64,000 bases of DNA from Fen-1038 sp963850945 (lineage in GTDB: Bacteria; Chloroflexota; Anaerolineae; Anaerolineales; Villigracilaceae), in assembly GCA_963850945.1 (NCBI GenBank), contig CAWKNE010000026.1, positions 372,001-436,000 of the forward strand, read 5' to 3'. This document shows positions 56,354-64,000 of this stretch, piece after piece (positions within the stretch are counted from its first letter, which is position 1; each line of letters starts with the position of its first letter). A model generated the notes under the pieces. The model was not told the origin of the DNA, did no database searches, and saw only the letters and a program-made list of their open reading frames with translations. The translations under genes were made by a program, and so were the position numbers.

Positions 56354-57172
56354 ATGGCAAAAAAGCCAACAAAACAAATTACCCTATCACAGAACTTTCT
56401 CAAAAGTTCAAAGCTTGCGCGTCTATTGCTCGATGCAAGCTCTATCACACCGTTAGAAACAGTCTACGAAATTGGCGCAGGGTATGGAGTGATTACTGTA
56501 GAATTGGCTCGAATCGCACGTAAAGTCATTGCCATTGAAAAAGACTCGATGCTTGTGCGAAGATTGCGTGACCGATTTCAAAATGTCAACAATGTTCACA
56601 TTGTTCACATTGTAGAAAGTGATTTCTTGCGTTACCGTATCACGGATAAGGAATACAAAATATTTGCCAATATTCCGTACAACATAACCGCAGATATTGT
56701 TCGTAAGATTCTCTACACACCTCCCTTGGCAAGCGAGGCGTATTTAATCATGCAAAAAGAGGCCACAGAAAAAATTTCAGGTAGCCCAAAAGAGACTCAA
56801 TTCTCGATCCTGGCGAAACCATGGTTTACCTTCCAAATCGTTCGTGGACTGCGAAGAACAGACTTTGAACCTGTGCCCAACGTTGACTCTGTACTTCTAC
56901 ATATTCGCAAACGTTCCCCGCCGTTGGTTCGAGGAGGAGATATTTCCCTCTATCGTCACTTTGTTCACTTTGGTTTTGGAAGATGGAAAAAGAATCTGAA
57001 ACTGGCCTTCAAGCCAATTTTTACTTATGAACAATGGAAACGTTTGTCGAAACATTTTTGTTTCTCATTAGATACCACACCGACCGAATTGACTTTCGAA
57101 CAATGGTTAGGCTTATTTGACTGTTTCAAACATAAAGTCTCGGTCGAGAAACAAGCCTATTTGAAGAGATGA
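56354..57172 (+). CDS. rRNA adenine N6-methyltransferase (Erm/KsgA family, Erm-like)
   Basis: 272 aa. SQNFLKSSKLARLLLDASSI, SAM loop YEIGAGYGVITVELA, and catalytic IFANIPYNITADIVRKIL. The C-terminal FGFGRWKKNLKLAFKPIFTY, then TYEQWKRLSKHFCFSL and FEQWLGLFDCFKH resemble Erm 23S rRNA (A2058) methylases more than KsgA. Expected effect: macrolide-lincosamide-streptogramin B protection. More AT-rich than neighbours, behind an IS copy, with a possible attenuator; GAGGTGAGAC precedes the ATG. Confidence 0.85.
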   Translation: MAKKPTKQITLSQNFLKSSKLARLLLDASSITPLETVYEIGAGYGVITVELARIARKVIAIEKDSMLVRRLRDRFQNVNNVHIVHIVESDFLRYRITDKEYKIFANIPYNITADIVRKILYTPPLASEAYLIMQKEATEKISGSPKETQFSILAKPWFTFQIVRGLRRTDFEPVPNVDSVLLHIRKRSPPLVRGGDISLYRHFVHFGFGRWKKNLKLAFKPIFTYEQWKRLSKHFCFSLDTTPTELTFEQWLGLFDCFKHKVSVEKQAYLKR

Positions 57173-57255
57173 AGTAATAATCCTTATGAGGCGTTCCCAC
57201 GGGAAGGCCAGCTCTCACGCTGACACCGTAACACCAAAACCCAAGAAACAAAACG

Positions 57256-57288
57256 CAAAAGGCGCCCTGATTTAGAGAGCGCCTTTTG
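57256..57288. terminator. bidirectional terminator between converging genes
   Basis: CAAAAGGCGC (57256-57265) with GCGCCTTTTG (57279-57288). T-rich on both sides; serves the erm-like gene and icd. Confidence 0.75.
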
Positions 57289-57315
57289 TTTACGTTTTTC
57301 GTTTTGCGTTTTTCT

Positions 57316-58716
57316 TTACATATGTTTGATGATCGCGTCGCCGAATTCGGAGCATTTGACTTCGGTGGCATTATCCATGAGACGGGCAAAATCATAAGTG
57401 ACGGTTTTGGCGTTGATCGCGCCTTCCATACCTTTGACGATCAGATCCGCAACTTCAGTCCAGCCCAAATAGCGGAACATCATTTCGCCGGAGAGAATGA
57501 CCGAGCCGGGATTGACTTTATCGAGATCGGCATATTTGGGCGCGGTGCCATGCGTCGCTTCAAAGATGGCGTGACCCGTGACGTAATTAATGTTCGCGCC
57601 CGGAGCGATCCCGATTCCGCCAACTTGCGCGGCTAAGGCATCCGACAGGTAATCACCGTTGAGATTCATCGTGGCGATCACATCGTAATCCTTTGGACGG
57701 ATGAGAATGAATTGTAGCGTCACGTCTGCAATCGAATCCTTTAACATTAACTTGTTCTTCCATTTCCCATCCCCATGAGTGGGCCACAGTGTCAACGCTT
57801 CTTCGGCTTCTTTCTTAATATCATTCTGCTGATCGGGCGACATCATCTCGAATCCGGGGTCAATCATCATGACATTTTCTTCAATGGATAATTTCGGGTT
57901 CTTTTCCTTGTTGCCGAGGATCCAGGATTCGCGTTCTGTGACCACATCATTGCGGAAATCGCGCTTACCAACCATATATGCCCAGTCTTTGAACGCCCCC
58001 TCCGTGAACTTCATGATGTTGCCCTTATGGACAAAGTTCACGCTCTTGCGTTTGTTTTCCAGCGCCCACTTGATCGCGGCGCGCGCCAAGCGTTCGGTTC
58101 CTTCCACGGAAATGGGCTTGAGGCCGATGGCCGCCGTATCGGGGAAACGCATCTTGGCATATTCCTTCGGAAAACTTTCCCTAAACAATTTCATGAAGTT
58201 TGTGTTGTCCTCGGTGCCGTACTGGAATTCGATGCCGGTGTAAATATCTTCCGTGTTCTCGCGAAAGATGACCATATCCACATACTCGGGATGTTTAACG
58301 GGAGAAGGCACACCGGTGTAATAACGCACCGGTCGCTGACAAACATACAGGTCAAGCAATTTGCGAAGCGCAACATTCAATGAACGGATGCCGCCTCCAA
58401 TCGGGGTTGTGAGCGGGCCTTTGATCCCCACTATAAATTCCTTGAATGCCTCGGTCGTCTCATCCGGAAGCCATGAATTAAATTGCTTGAATGATTTCTC
58501 GCCCGCGTAAACTTCCATCCAATAGATTTTGCGTTTGCCTTTATAAGCTTTCTCTACCGCCGCGTCAAACACGCGCACCGAGGCGCGCCAAATGTCGCGT
58601 CCCGTGCCGTCGCCTTCCACGAACGGGATGATGGGATTGTCAGGAACCTGCAACTTCCCATCTTTGATTGAAATCTTCGCCCCACCGGCGGGGACTTTAA
58701 CGTTTGTGTATGCCAT
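57316..58716 (-). CDS. icd: isocitrate dehydrogenase (NADP+)
   Basis: 466 aa. IIPFVEGDGTGRDIWRASVR, the substrate site GGIRSLNVALRKLLDLYVCQ (with the Ser that is phosphorylated in E. coli), VDMVIFRENTEDIYTGIEFQ, IGIAPGANINY and ATHGTAPKYA. Somewhat longer than E. coli Icd (416 aa) because of the central region. ATG after GGAGACAATC. Intact. Confidence 0.95.
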   Translation of the reverse strand: MAYTNVKVPAGGAKISIKDGKLQVPDNPIIPFVEGDGTGRDIWRASVRVFDAAVEKAYKGKRKIYWMEVYAGEKSFKQFNSWLPDETTEAFKEFIVGIKGPLTTPIGGGIRSLNVALRKLLDLYVCQRPVRYYTGVPSPVKHPEYVDMVIFRENTEDIYTGIEFQYGTEDNTNFMKLFRESFPKEYAKMRFPDTAAIGLKPISVEGTERLARAAIKWALENKRKSVNFVHKGNIMKFTEGAFKDWAYMVGKRDFRNDVVTERESWILGNKEKNPKLSIEENVMMIDPGFEMMSPDQQNDIKKEAEEALTLWPTHGDGKWKNKLMLKDSIADVTLQFILIRPKDYDVIATMNLNGDYLSDALAAQVGGIGIAPGANINYVTGHAIFEATHGTAPKYADLDKVNPGSVILSGEMMFRYLGWTEVADLIVKGMEGAINAKTVTYDFARLMDNATEVKCSEFGDAIIKHM

Positions 58717-58815
58717 GATTGTCTCCTTACAAATATAATGGGGCGGATTATATCATCCGTACTTTTTAGTATCCTAGTGACGATTATCCTTACTCCAAAT
58801 GCCATTGATTTGCCC

Positions 58816-58843
58816 TTGACAGAATCTCCCACACGCATAAAAT
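58816..58843 (+). promoter_or_regulatory. sigma70-type promoter of the pyrimidine operon
   Basis: TTGACA (58816-58821), 16-nt spacer, TAAAAT (58838-58843). It would produce a leader of about 115 nt before pyrC. Confidence 0.7.
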
Positions 58844-58921
58844 CAGCCCGAAATGAGAAAAAGCTTCTTGCACCGACCGTTATCTTTGCCCGTTCAACCA
58901 AATCTTTCTTTTCCCTTTTAG

Positions 58922-58948
58922 AGAGTCGCTTTTAGCGGCTCTTTTTTT
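58922..58948 (+). terminator. attenuator-like terminator in the pyr leader
   Basis: AGAGTCGC (58922-58929) with GCGGCTCT (58935-58942, one G-T pair), then seven T, 21 bases before pyrC. Position between promoter and first gene suggests attenuation of the pyr operon. No PyrR box was identified with confidence. Confidence 0.7.
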
Positions 58949-58968
58949 ATCTACACACTGGATAAGCC

Positions 58969-60063
58969 ATGATCAGACTTCCCGGACTCATTGACCCGCA
59001 CGTTCACGTACGCGAACCCGGACAAACCCACAAGGAAGATTGGGATACCGGCACATCTGCTGCGCTGGCTGGCGGATTCACAATGGTGCTAGCAATGCCA
59101 AACACCAAGCCGCCCATCTTCGATGCCGAGACTCTCGATCTTGCATTGGATGCCGCAAAACAAAAAGCGCGTTGTGATTACGCTCAATACGTCGGCGCGG
59201 GACCGGATAACGCGGAGATTGTGGCATCCCTTGCGGACAAAGCCGCCGGGTTGAAAATGTATCTTGACTCGACATTTGGCGAGTTGCGATTGAATGATAT
59301 GATTCTCTGGATGCCGCACTTTGAAAAATATCCAAAGCAATATCCAATCGTGGCGCATTCTGAAAGCCGAAGCATGGCTGCCGCGATTCTGTTTGCCGCG
59401 ATCTATGATCGTACCATTCACATCGCGCATGTTTCATTGAAGGAAGAAATCCTGCTTATCAAATCCGCGAAAGAAAAAGGAATCAAAGTGACATGCGAGG
59501 TCACACCGCATCATTTGTTTTTAACTCAGCCCCCACCCAACCCTCCCCCAAATTCTGCGAATTTTGGGGAGGGCAAGGGAGGGGGCTGGGGTCGTTCTGA
59601 AGTCCGCCCTCGCCTTGCAACCCAAGAAGATGTTGACGCTCTTTGGCAAAACATGGATGTCATTGATTGTTTCGCCACCGATCACGCGCCGCACACGTTG
59701 GAAGAAAAAAACTCCGAAAATCCTCCGCCGGGTTTCCCAGGTCTCGAAACCGCGTTACCATTATTCCTAACTGCCGTTTCCGAATCTCGATTAACGATTC
59801 CCGATATTATTCAAAAGATGTACACTAACCCAAGAAAAATATTCGCTCTCCCAGATCAACCCGAAACATGGATCGAAGTGGACGAGAACGCCGAATACGA
59901 AATCAAAGCCGCGAATCAATTCACGCGTTGCGGCTGGACTCCGTTCGAAGGCTGGAAGGTGAAGGGACGCGTAACACGCGTCGTTTTACGCGGACGAGAA
60001 GCCTTCAAAGATGGCAAGGTGTTAGCGGAAAAAGGTTTTGGAAAGAATGTGAGAGACAACTAA
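58969..60063 (+). CDS. pyrC: dihydroorotase
   Basis: 364 aa. Zinc ligands PGLIDPHVHVREPGQTHKED and IVAHSES, IHIAHVS, DCFATDHAPHT; VTCEVTPHHLFLT. Cyclises carbamoyl-aspartate to dihydroorotate. Starts directly at the catalytic domain, like the CAD-type enzymes. Residues about 188-209 (QPPPNPPPNSANFGEGKGG, then GWG) are an in-frame insertion coded by a palindromic repeat. Confidence 0.93.
   Translation: MIRLPGLIDPHVHVREPGQTHKEDWDTGTSAALAGGFTMVLAMPNTKPPIFDAETLDLALDAAKQKARCDYAQYVGAGPDNAEIVASLADKAAGLKMYLDSTFGELRLNDMILWMPHFEKYPKQYPIVAHSESRSMAAAILFAAIYDRTIHIAHVSLKEEILLIKSAKEKGIKVTCEVTPHHLFLTQPPPNPPPNSANFGEGKGGGWGRSEVRPRLATQEDVDALWQNMDVIDCFATDHAPHTLEEKNSENPPPGFPGLETALPLFLTAVSESRLTIPDIIQKMYTNPRKIFALPDQPETWIEVDENAEYEIKAANQFTRCGWTPFEGWKVKGRVTRVVLRGREAFKDGKVLAEKGFGKNVRDN
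59528..59587. repeat. in-frame palindromic element inside pyrC (family A)
   Basis: AGCCCCC (59528-59534) with GGGGGCT (59581-59587), CCCTCCCC (59541-59548) with GGGGAGGG (59566-59573) and AAATT (59550-59554) with AATTT (59560-59564). It adds about 20 residues to dihydroorotase without breaking the frame. Confidence 0.8.
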
Positions 60064-60064
60064 A

Positions 60065-60625
60065 GTGAACAAAGACTTTTACATTGTGTTCATTGATGAA
60101 GCAGGATTCATGCTTAATCCGTTGGTTCGAAGAACTTATGCACCGCGCGGACATACTCCTGTTCTTAAAGTCTCAGAAAATCATCATGATCGTATTTCGG
60201 TAATAGGAGCTATGACGATTAAGATGGTGACACCAAAGCAGTTTGGGTTCTTATTTCACCTATCATCAGACAACACGAATTTTCGCGGGTACATGATCGC
60301 TCCCTTTCTTGACCATTTATACAACAAGCTTCATGGGCATATTAACCTAGTATGGGACTCTATAAAGATTCACACCGCAGAACCTGTAAATATCTTTCTG
60401 GCTCTTCACCCAGCAATGAAAATATTTTTCTTTCCGCCTTTTGCCCTAGAATTAAATCCCGTTGATAATGTATGGGGATATATCAAATACAATCGTTTAG
60501 CCAATTTCTGTCCCTATGATTTAGTAGAACTTCGCAAGCACGTTAGGGCTGAATTATTCAGGATTCAAAAGAGACCAGATTTACTGGAGTTTATGTTTCG
60601 TCATACAGGCTTAAACCTTGATTAA
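60065..60625 (+). CDS. IS630-type DDE transposase domain, no N-terminal HTH
   Basis: 186 aa, GTG start 1 base after the pyrC stop. FIDEAGFMLNPLVRRTYAPR, LVWDSIKIH and ALELNPVDNVWGYIKYNRLA match the DDE_3 fold, with Asp where many have Glu (NPVDNVW). The HTH part is missing: either the second ORF of a two-ORF element or a truncated remnant. AT-rich. It sits between pyrC and pyrB. Confidence 0.8.
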   Translation: MNKDFYIVFIDEAGFMLNPLVRRTYAPRGHTPVLKVSENHHDRISVIGAMTIKMVTPKQFGFLFHLSSDNTNFRGYMIAPFLDHLYNKLHGHINLVWDSIKIHTAEPVNIFLALHPAMKIFFFPPFALELNPVDNVWGYIKYNRLANFCPYDLVELRKHVRAELFRIQKRPDLLEFMFRHTGLNLD

Positions 60626-60780
60626 GACGTTTTTATTTCAAGACGAAAAACCAGAGATTGGTTATGAGATTTGAAACAGAATCAGCTTCACCCGTCGCGT
60701 GAAGTGAGAGCAAAATGCTAAAGCCTGAACCAAGTGATTAAACGGGATTCGTTATCAGCCAGCAATAAAATCCCGATTAT

Positions 60781-60819
60781 GGTCTCGATACGTCCCGAAA
60801 GGCACGGGACTACTCGACC
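60781..60819. repeat. GGTCTCGATACGTCCCG palindrome
   Basis: Imperfect inverted repeat with CGGGACTACTCGACC, in the 240-bp space before pyrB. Similar GGTCTCGATACG...ACTCGACC elements are common dispersed repeats in environmental genomes. Confidence 0.6.
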
Positions 60820-60864
60820 AGCAAACTAAAAAACTATCAAACCAAAAGACTAGGAGACTAACTT

Positions 60865-61845
60865 ATGCCCACTCAATCTTCATCCCCTAACCTGCCGTTT
60901 GGCGAAAACAAGAACGCCGACTGGTATGGCAAGGACATCATTTCCGTTAAGCAGTTTAAGCACGGCGACCTGGAGTACATCTTCGGCGTAGCGCACGAGA
61001 TGCGCGGCATGGTCGAGCGCGTCGGAACGTTCGATCTGCTCAAAGGAAAAATCCTTGCCAATCTTTTTTATGAACCGTCCACGCGCACTTCATCGTCGTT
61101 CACTTCCGCGATGGAACGACTCGGCGGTTCGGTCATCCCGATCAACGAAGTGAAATATTCATCCGTGTCGAAAGGCGAGAGCCTGCCCGATACCGTCCGC
61201 ACGCTCGAATGTTATGCGGATGTGATCGTGCTTCGTCATCCCGAAACCGGCTCAGCGGCGATTGCAGCGAAGGCGGCAAAGAAGCCAGTCATCAACGCGG
61301 GCGATGGCGTGGGCGAACACCCAACGCAGGCATTGCTCGATACGTTCACCATCAAGCAAGAAATCGGGCGGCTCGATAATCTCACCGTCACGATGCTCGG
61401 CGATTTGAAATATGGACGCACGGTGCATTCGCTCTCGCGCCTGCTTTCAAGTTTCAACAATATCAAATTGAATTACGTCTCGCCTGATATTTTGAAAATG
61501 CCAAAAGAAGTGATGGACGAGGTCGCGCAGAAAAAAGTTCCGCAAGCCGAGTTCGGTTCACTCGAAAAAGTTTTACCCGAGACCGATGTATTGTATGTTA
61601 CGCGCGTTCAAAAAGAAAAATTCGAAGACCCCGCCGATTATGAAAAGGTCAAGGGCGCGTACGTGATTGATCCCGCCATCATGAAGTCCGCGAAGAAGGA
61701 TATGATCGTGATGCATCCGCTGCCGCGCGTTGGCGAGATCAGCCCTGACTTCGATGACGATCCACGTGCCGCATATTTCCGTCAGATGGAATATGGTCTG
61801 TATGTGAGAATGGCTCTGCTGGCGATGGTGCTTGGTAAAGCGTAA
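60865..61845 (+). CDS. pyrB: aspartate carbamoyltransferase catalytic subunit
   Basis: 326 aa. Carbamoyl-phosphate loop FYEPSTRTSSSFTSAMERLG; VIVLRHPETGSA; INAGDGVGEHPTQALLDTFT; TMLGDLKYGRTVHSLSRLL; MHPLPRVGEISPDFDDDPRA. Condenses carbamoyl phosphate with aspartate. No pyrI (regulatory subunit) follows in the window. Confidence 0.95.
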   Translation: MPTQSSSPNLPFGENKNADWYGKDIISVKQFKHGDLEYIFGVAHEMRGMVERVGTFDLLKGKILANLFYEPSTRTSSSFTSAMERLGGSVIPINEVKYSSVSKGESLPDTVRTLECYADVIVLRHPETGSAAIAAKAAKKPVINAGDGVGEHPTQALLDTFTIKQEIGRLDNLTVTMLGDLKYGRTVHSLSRLLSSFNNIKLNYVSPDILKMPKEVMDEVAQKKVPQAEFGSLEKVLPETDVLYVTRVQKEKFEDPADYEKVKGAYVIDPAIMKSAKKDMIVMHPLPRVGEISPDFDDDPRAAYFRQMEYGLYVRMALLAMVLGKA

Positions 61846-61852
61846 ATAAATT

Positions 61853-61909
61853 AACCGCGGAGACGCAGAGCTTTTAATTTTTTCTCCGCGAACTCCGCGT
61901 CTCTGCGGT
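61853..61909. repeat. ACCGCGGAGACGCAGAG inverted repeat
   Basis: Left arm 61853-61870, right arm CTCCGCGTCTCTGCGGT 61893-61909, in the pyrB-pyrF spacer; a widespread type of intergenic palindrome. Confidence 0.6.
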
Positions 61910-61922
61910 GAAAAGGATTTGC

Positions 61923-62757
61923 ATGGAAAGTTTTTTCTCTTTTTTGGAAAAACGCGTCGACGAGTGTTCATCGCTTTTATGCGTTGGACTCGACCCGCAC
62001 ATTCCCGACCTTGTAAGGGCGGATGGTCATCCGCCCACTGCCGCATCCGCCCTCGACTTCTGCTTGAATCTCGTTCGGCAAACTGCGCCTTATGCCGCGG
62101 CCTTCAAGCCCAACGCGGCGTTCTTCGAAGTCTTCGGTGCGGAAGGATGGACTGCGCTCAAACAGGTGATCGAAGCAATACATGAAGAATCGAATCGACT
62201 CGGCTCAAAGATTCCCATCATCCTCGATGCCAAGCGCGGCGACATTGCATCCACTGCTGAAGCGTATGCCAAATCTGCGTTTGAGAATCTTGGTGTGGAT
62301 TGCATTACGCTGAGTCCATATCTTGGAAAAGATTCGATTGAGCCATTTATCAAGGATCAAGAAAAAGGGATTTTCCTTTTATGCAAAACATCAAATCCGG
62401 GTTCGGGTGATTTGCAAGATTTGATTCTCGAATCTGGTGATCCGTTACATATTCATGTCGCCAAACTTGCTCAACAATGGAATACCAAAAATAATATTGG
62501 TCTAGTTGTTGGCGCAACACATATTGACGCCATGAAGCGCATCCGTGCCGCCGCACCAGATTTGTGGTTTCTCGTCCCCGGTGTTGGGAACTCAAGGCGG
62601 CGATTTGGAATCCGCTTTGAAGGCAGGCTTGCGCAAAGATGGCAAGGGAATGCTAATCAATGTCTCGCGCGGAATTTCTCGAAGCGATAATCCGCGCAAA
62701 GCAGCGGTAGAATTACGCCATCAAATCGTGAATATTCAACGCCATATGAAGCATTGA
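61923..62757 (+). CDS. pyrF: orotidine 5'-phosphate decarboxylase, subfamily 2 (frameshifted)
   Basis: About 277 aa. LLCVGLDPHIPDLV, AAFKPNAAFFEVFGAEGW, the catalytic IILDAKRGDIASTAEAYAKS, LSPYLGKDSIEPF and WFLVPGVG, then (second frame) QGGDLESALKAGL and LINVSRGISR. One extra A at 62589-62590. A palindromic repeat (62017-62036) inserted in frame adds VRADGHPPTA near residue 32. Final step to UMP. Confidence 0.92.
62017..62036. repeat. GGGCGGATG palindrome in frame inside pyrF (family B)
   Basis: GGGCGGATG (62017-62025) pairs with CATCCGCCC (62028-62036). Same type as 4122-4140 and 42702-42748. Confidence 0.7.
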
Positions 62758-62774
62758 ATTATTGGTGTAAATAA

Positions 62775-63714
62775 ATGCATAAACTTCTTATCCTATCTAG
62801 AGAAGCTCAGGAATATCAGCAGTTGCTCGAATCAGTTAAGTTGCCAGAAATCCAGATTTTCTCTGCAATCGATATTTCTAAAACCAAAACGCTAGATTCA
62901 GATTTTGAAATCGTCTTTGGCGAACCGCGGCTGATGCGCGATCTGCTCACAAGTCTGCCGCGCTTGCGTTGGGTGCAATCCATGTATGCTGGTGTAGAAG
63001 TCTCTGCTTGATCCATCGCTCCGCCGTGATTATGTGTTAACCAATGCCCGCGGCGTGTTTGGTGGGCTGATGTCCGAGTATGTGTTTGGATATCTGCTCT
63101 TGCATGAACGGCGCATCTTTGAACGCTATCAAGCCCAACAGGAATATCGCTGGGACGAAAGCGATACAGGCATGTTGCGTGGAAAAACAATCGGACTGCT
63201 TGGCGTTGGCTCCATCGGCGCGCATCTGGCACGAACTGCGAAATATTTCGAGATGAACGTGCGCGGCTATACGCGTTCCAGCGAGTCGTGCCCCGATGTT
63301 GATCTTTATTTCCACGGCGATTACTTGCTTGATTTTGCCAACGGACTGGATTATCTCGTCAGCGTTTTGCCCAACACATCCGAGACGCGTCACATCGTGG
63401 ATGCTGCATTGCTGGAGGCTTTACCGCCGTATGCAGTTTTTATCAACGTGGGACGCGGCACTGCGCTGGACGAATTGGCCTTGATCCACGCGTTGGAAAC
63501 AAAGAAGCTCGCGGCGGCTGTGCTGGATGTCTTTGAGCAGGAGCCGCTTCCCAAAGAGCATCCATTTTGGAGGACGCCCAATTTGCTGATGACGTTTCAC
63601 ACGTCCGCGCCAAGTTTGCCCGCTGATATCACAAAACTATTTATTGAGAATTATCATCACTACATAAACGGGGAAGAGTTGATGTATCGCGTAGACTTCG
63701 TGCGCGGATACTGA
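62775..63714 (+). CDS. D-isomer-specific 2-hydroxyacid dehydrogenase (frameshifted)
   Basis: About 312 aa. N-terminal substrate domain (HKLLILSREAQEYQQLL, PRLRWVQSMYAGVE), then NAD domain TIGLLGVGSIGAHLARTAK, VLPNTSETRHIVDAALLEAL, FINVGRGTALDELALIHAL, and DVFEQEPLPKEHPFW. One extra A at 62998-62999 breaks it before SLLDPSLRRDYVLTNARG. Placed between pyrF and pyrE but without an obvious pyrimidine role. Confidence 0.9.
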
Positions 63715-63725
63715 AAGAGAAACCT

Positions 63726-64000
63726 ATGGTTGAAACTAATCCAATCCTCGCCGCGCTTGCTGACGAATTGCTCGAAGCAGGCTGCATTAAGTTTGGCGAG
63801 TTCACGCTGAAATCGGGATTGAAGTCGCCAATCTACATTGACCTGCGACAAATCATCACTTATCCCAAACTGCTTGAACAAATCGGCGCGGCATATTTGC
63901 CTCTGCTCAAAGATTTGAAATTTGATCGCATCGTAGGCTTGCCGTACGCGGCGATTCCGATTGCAACCGCGATTTCAATGCAAGGGAATTATCCGATGAT
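63726..64000 (+). CDS. pyrE: orotate phosphoribosyltransferase, partial (right edge)
   Basis: First 91 codons visible: MVETNPILAALADELLEAGC, IKFGEFTLKSGLKSPIYIDL and DRIVGLPYAAIPIATAISMQ. Attaches orotate to PRPP. FTLKSG-SPIYIDLR is diagnostic of PyrE. Starts 12 bases after the dehydrogenase stop; the rest lies outside the window. Confidence 0.93.
   Translation, partial: MVETNPILAALADELLEAGCIKFGEFTLKSGLKSPIYIDLRQIITYPKLLEQIGAAYLPLLKDLKFDRIVGLPYAAIPIATAISMQGNYPM

Noticed and set aside
1..64000. Programmed +1 frameshifting as a general mechanism
   Set aside because: Sites share no slippery motif, and about one quarter are missing bases, which one mechanism would not cover.
1..64000. CRISPR array, rRNA operon, prophage or replication origin
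   Set aside because: No regularly spaced repeats, rRNA sequence or phage structural genes seen. recF is present, but without dnaA or dnaN and without a cluster of DnaA boxes that I could see.

Overview
The window looks like a chromosomal segment of a Chloroflexota bacterium, most likely class Anaerolineae. This is an inference from gene content: several lipoproteins with NBR1-type Ig-like domains, a DUF3467 protein beside a translin-family protein and ssb, a class-2 pyrD, a GlgC with SKPAVP motif, and families of short palindromic repeats. Coding density is high and most genes are housekeeping. A few AT-rich genes (5264-6265, 31982-32960, 56354-57172, 60065-60625) and two copies of one IS5-type element look acquired.

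Layout. 1-2210: P-type cation ATPase on the minus strand behind a promoter and a yybP-ykoY (Mn2+) riboswitch. 2343-4143: glgC, a 35-aa membrane peptide and a tRNA-Leu with an 8-nt anticodon loop. 4158-8408: ychF, an AT-rich orphan and two CAP-domain lipoproteins. 8481-12492: glycosyltransferase, SAM methyltransferase and a large degenerate methylase-like protein. 12583-15200: a two-gene signalling unit with two degenerate receiver domains and a histidine kinase. 15419-17979: ssb, DUF3467, translin, membrane protein and DNPH1-like hydrolase run together. 18155-23423: membrane proteins, IS copy 1, cytochrome b561 and two NBR1-Ig lipoproteins. 23569-30182: FAD oxidoreductase, flippase-like protein, sulfatase, redoxin, cNMP-binding/PH membrane protein and def. 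30241-38806: recF, cupin, zinc-ribbon protein, AAC(6')-like acetyltransferase, PEBP protein, EamA transporter, coaBC, phosphoesterase, DUF4349 and rsmG. 38819-46174: DinB, mutS2, phosphatase, thrC-thrB and an aminotransferase. 46364-55011: propeller-like lipoprotein, DUF1579, DinB, pyrD, enoyl-CoA hydratase, gatB and gdhA. 55234-58716: IS copy 2, an Erm-like rRNA methylase with a structured leader, and icd. 58816-64000: a pyrimidine operon (pyrC, pyrB, pyrF, pyrE) with an attenuator-like leader, interrupted by an IS630-type DDE gene and a 2-hydroxyacid dehydrogenase gene.

The strongest window-wide signal is that about 20 otherwise well-conserved genes, including gatB, ychF, pyrD, pyrF and mutS2, carry single-base indels. 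Single extra bases outnumber missing bases about three to one, many of them in short homopolymers. Consensus error in a long-read assembly explains this most simply. Such genes are given here as one feature over the full span with the break described.

The most interesting biology: the Mn2+ riboswitch/ATPase pair, the structured leader of the erm-like gene, palindromic repeats inserted in frame inside mutS2, pyrC and pyrF, a partial gene duplication flanking thrC-thrB, and the paired pseudo-receiver proteins.
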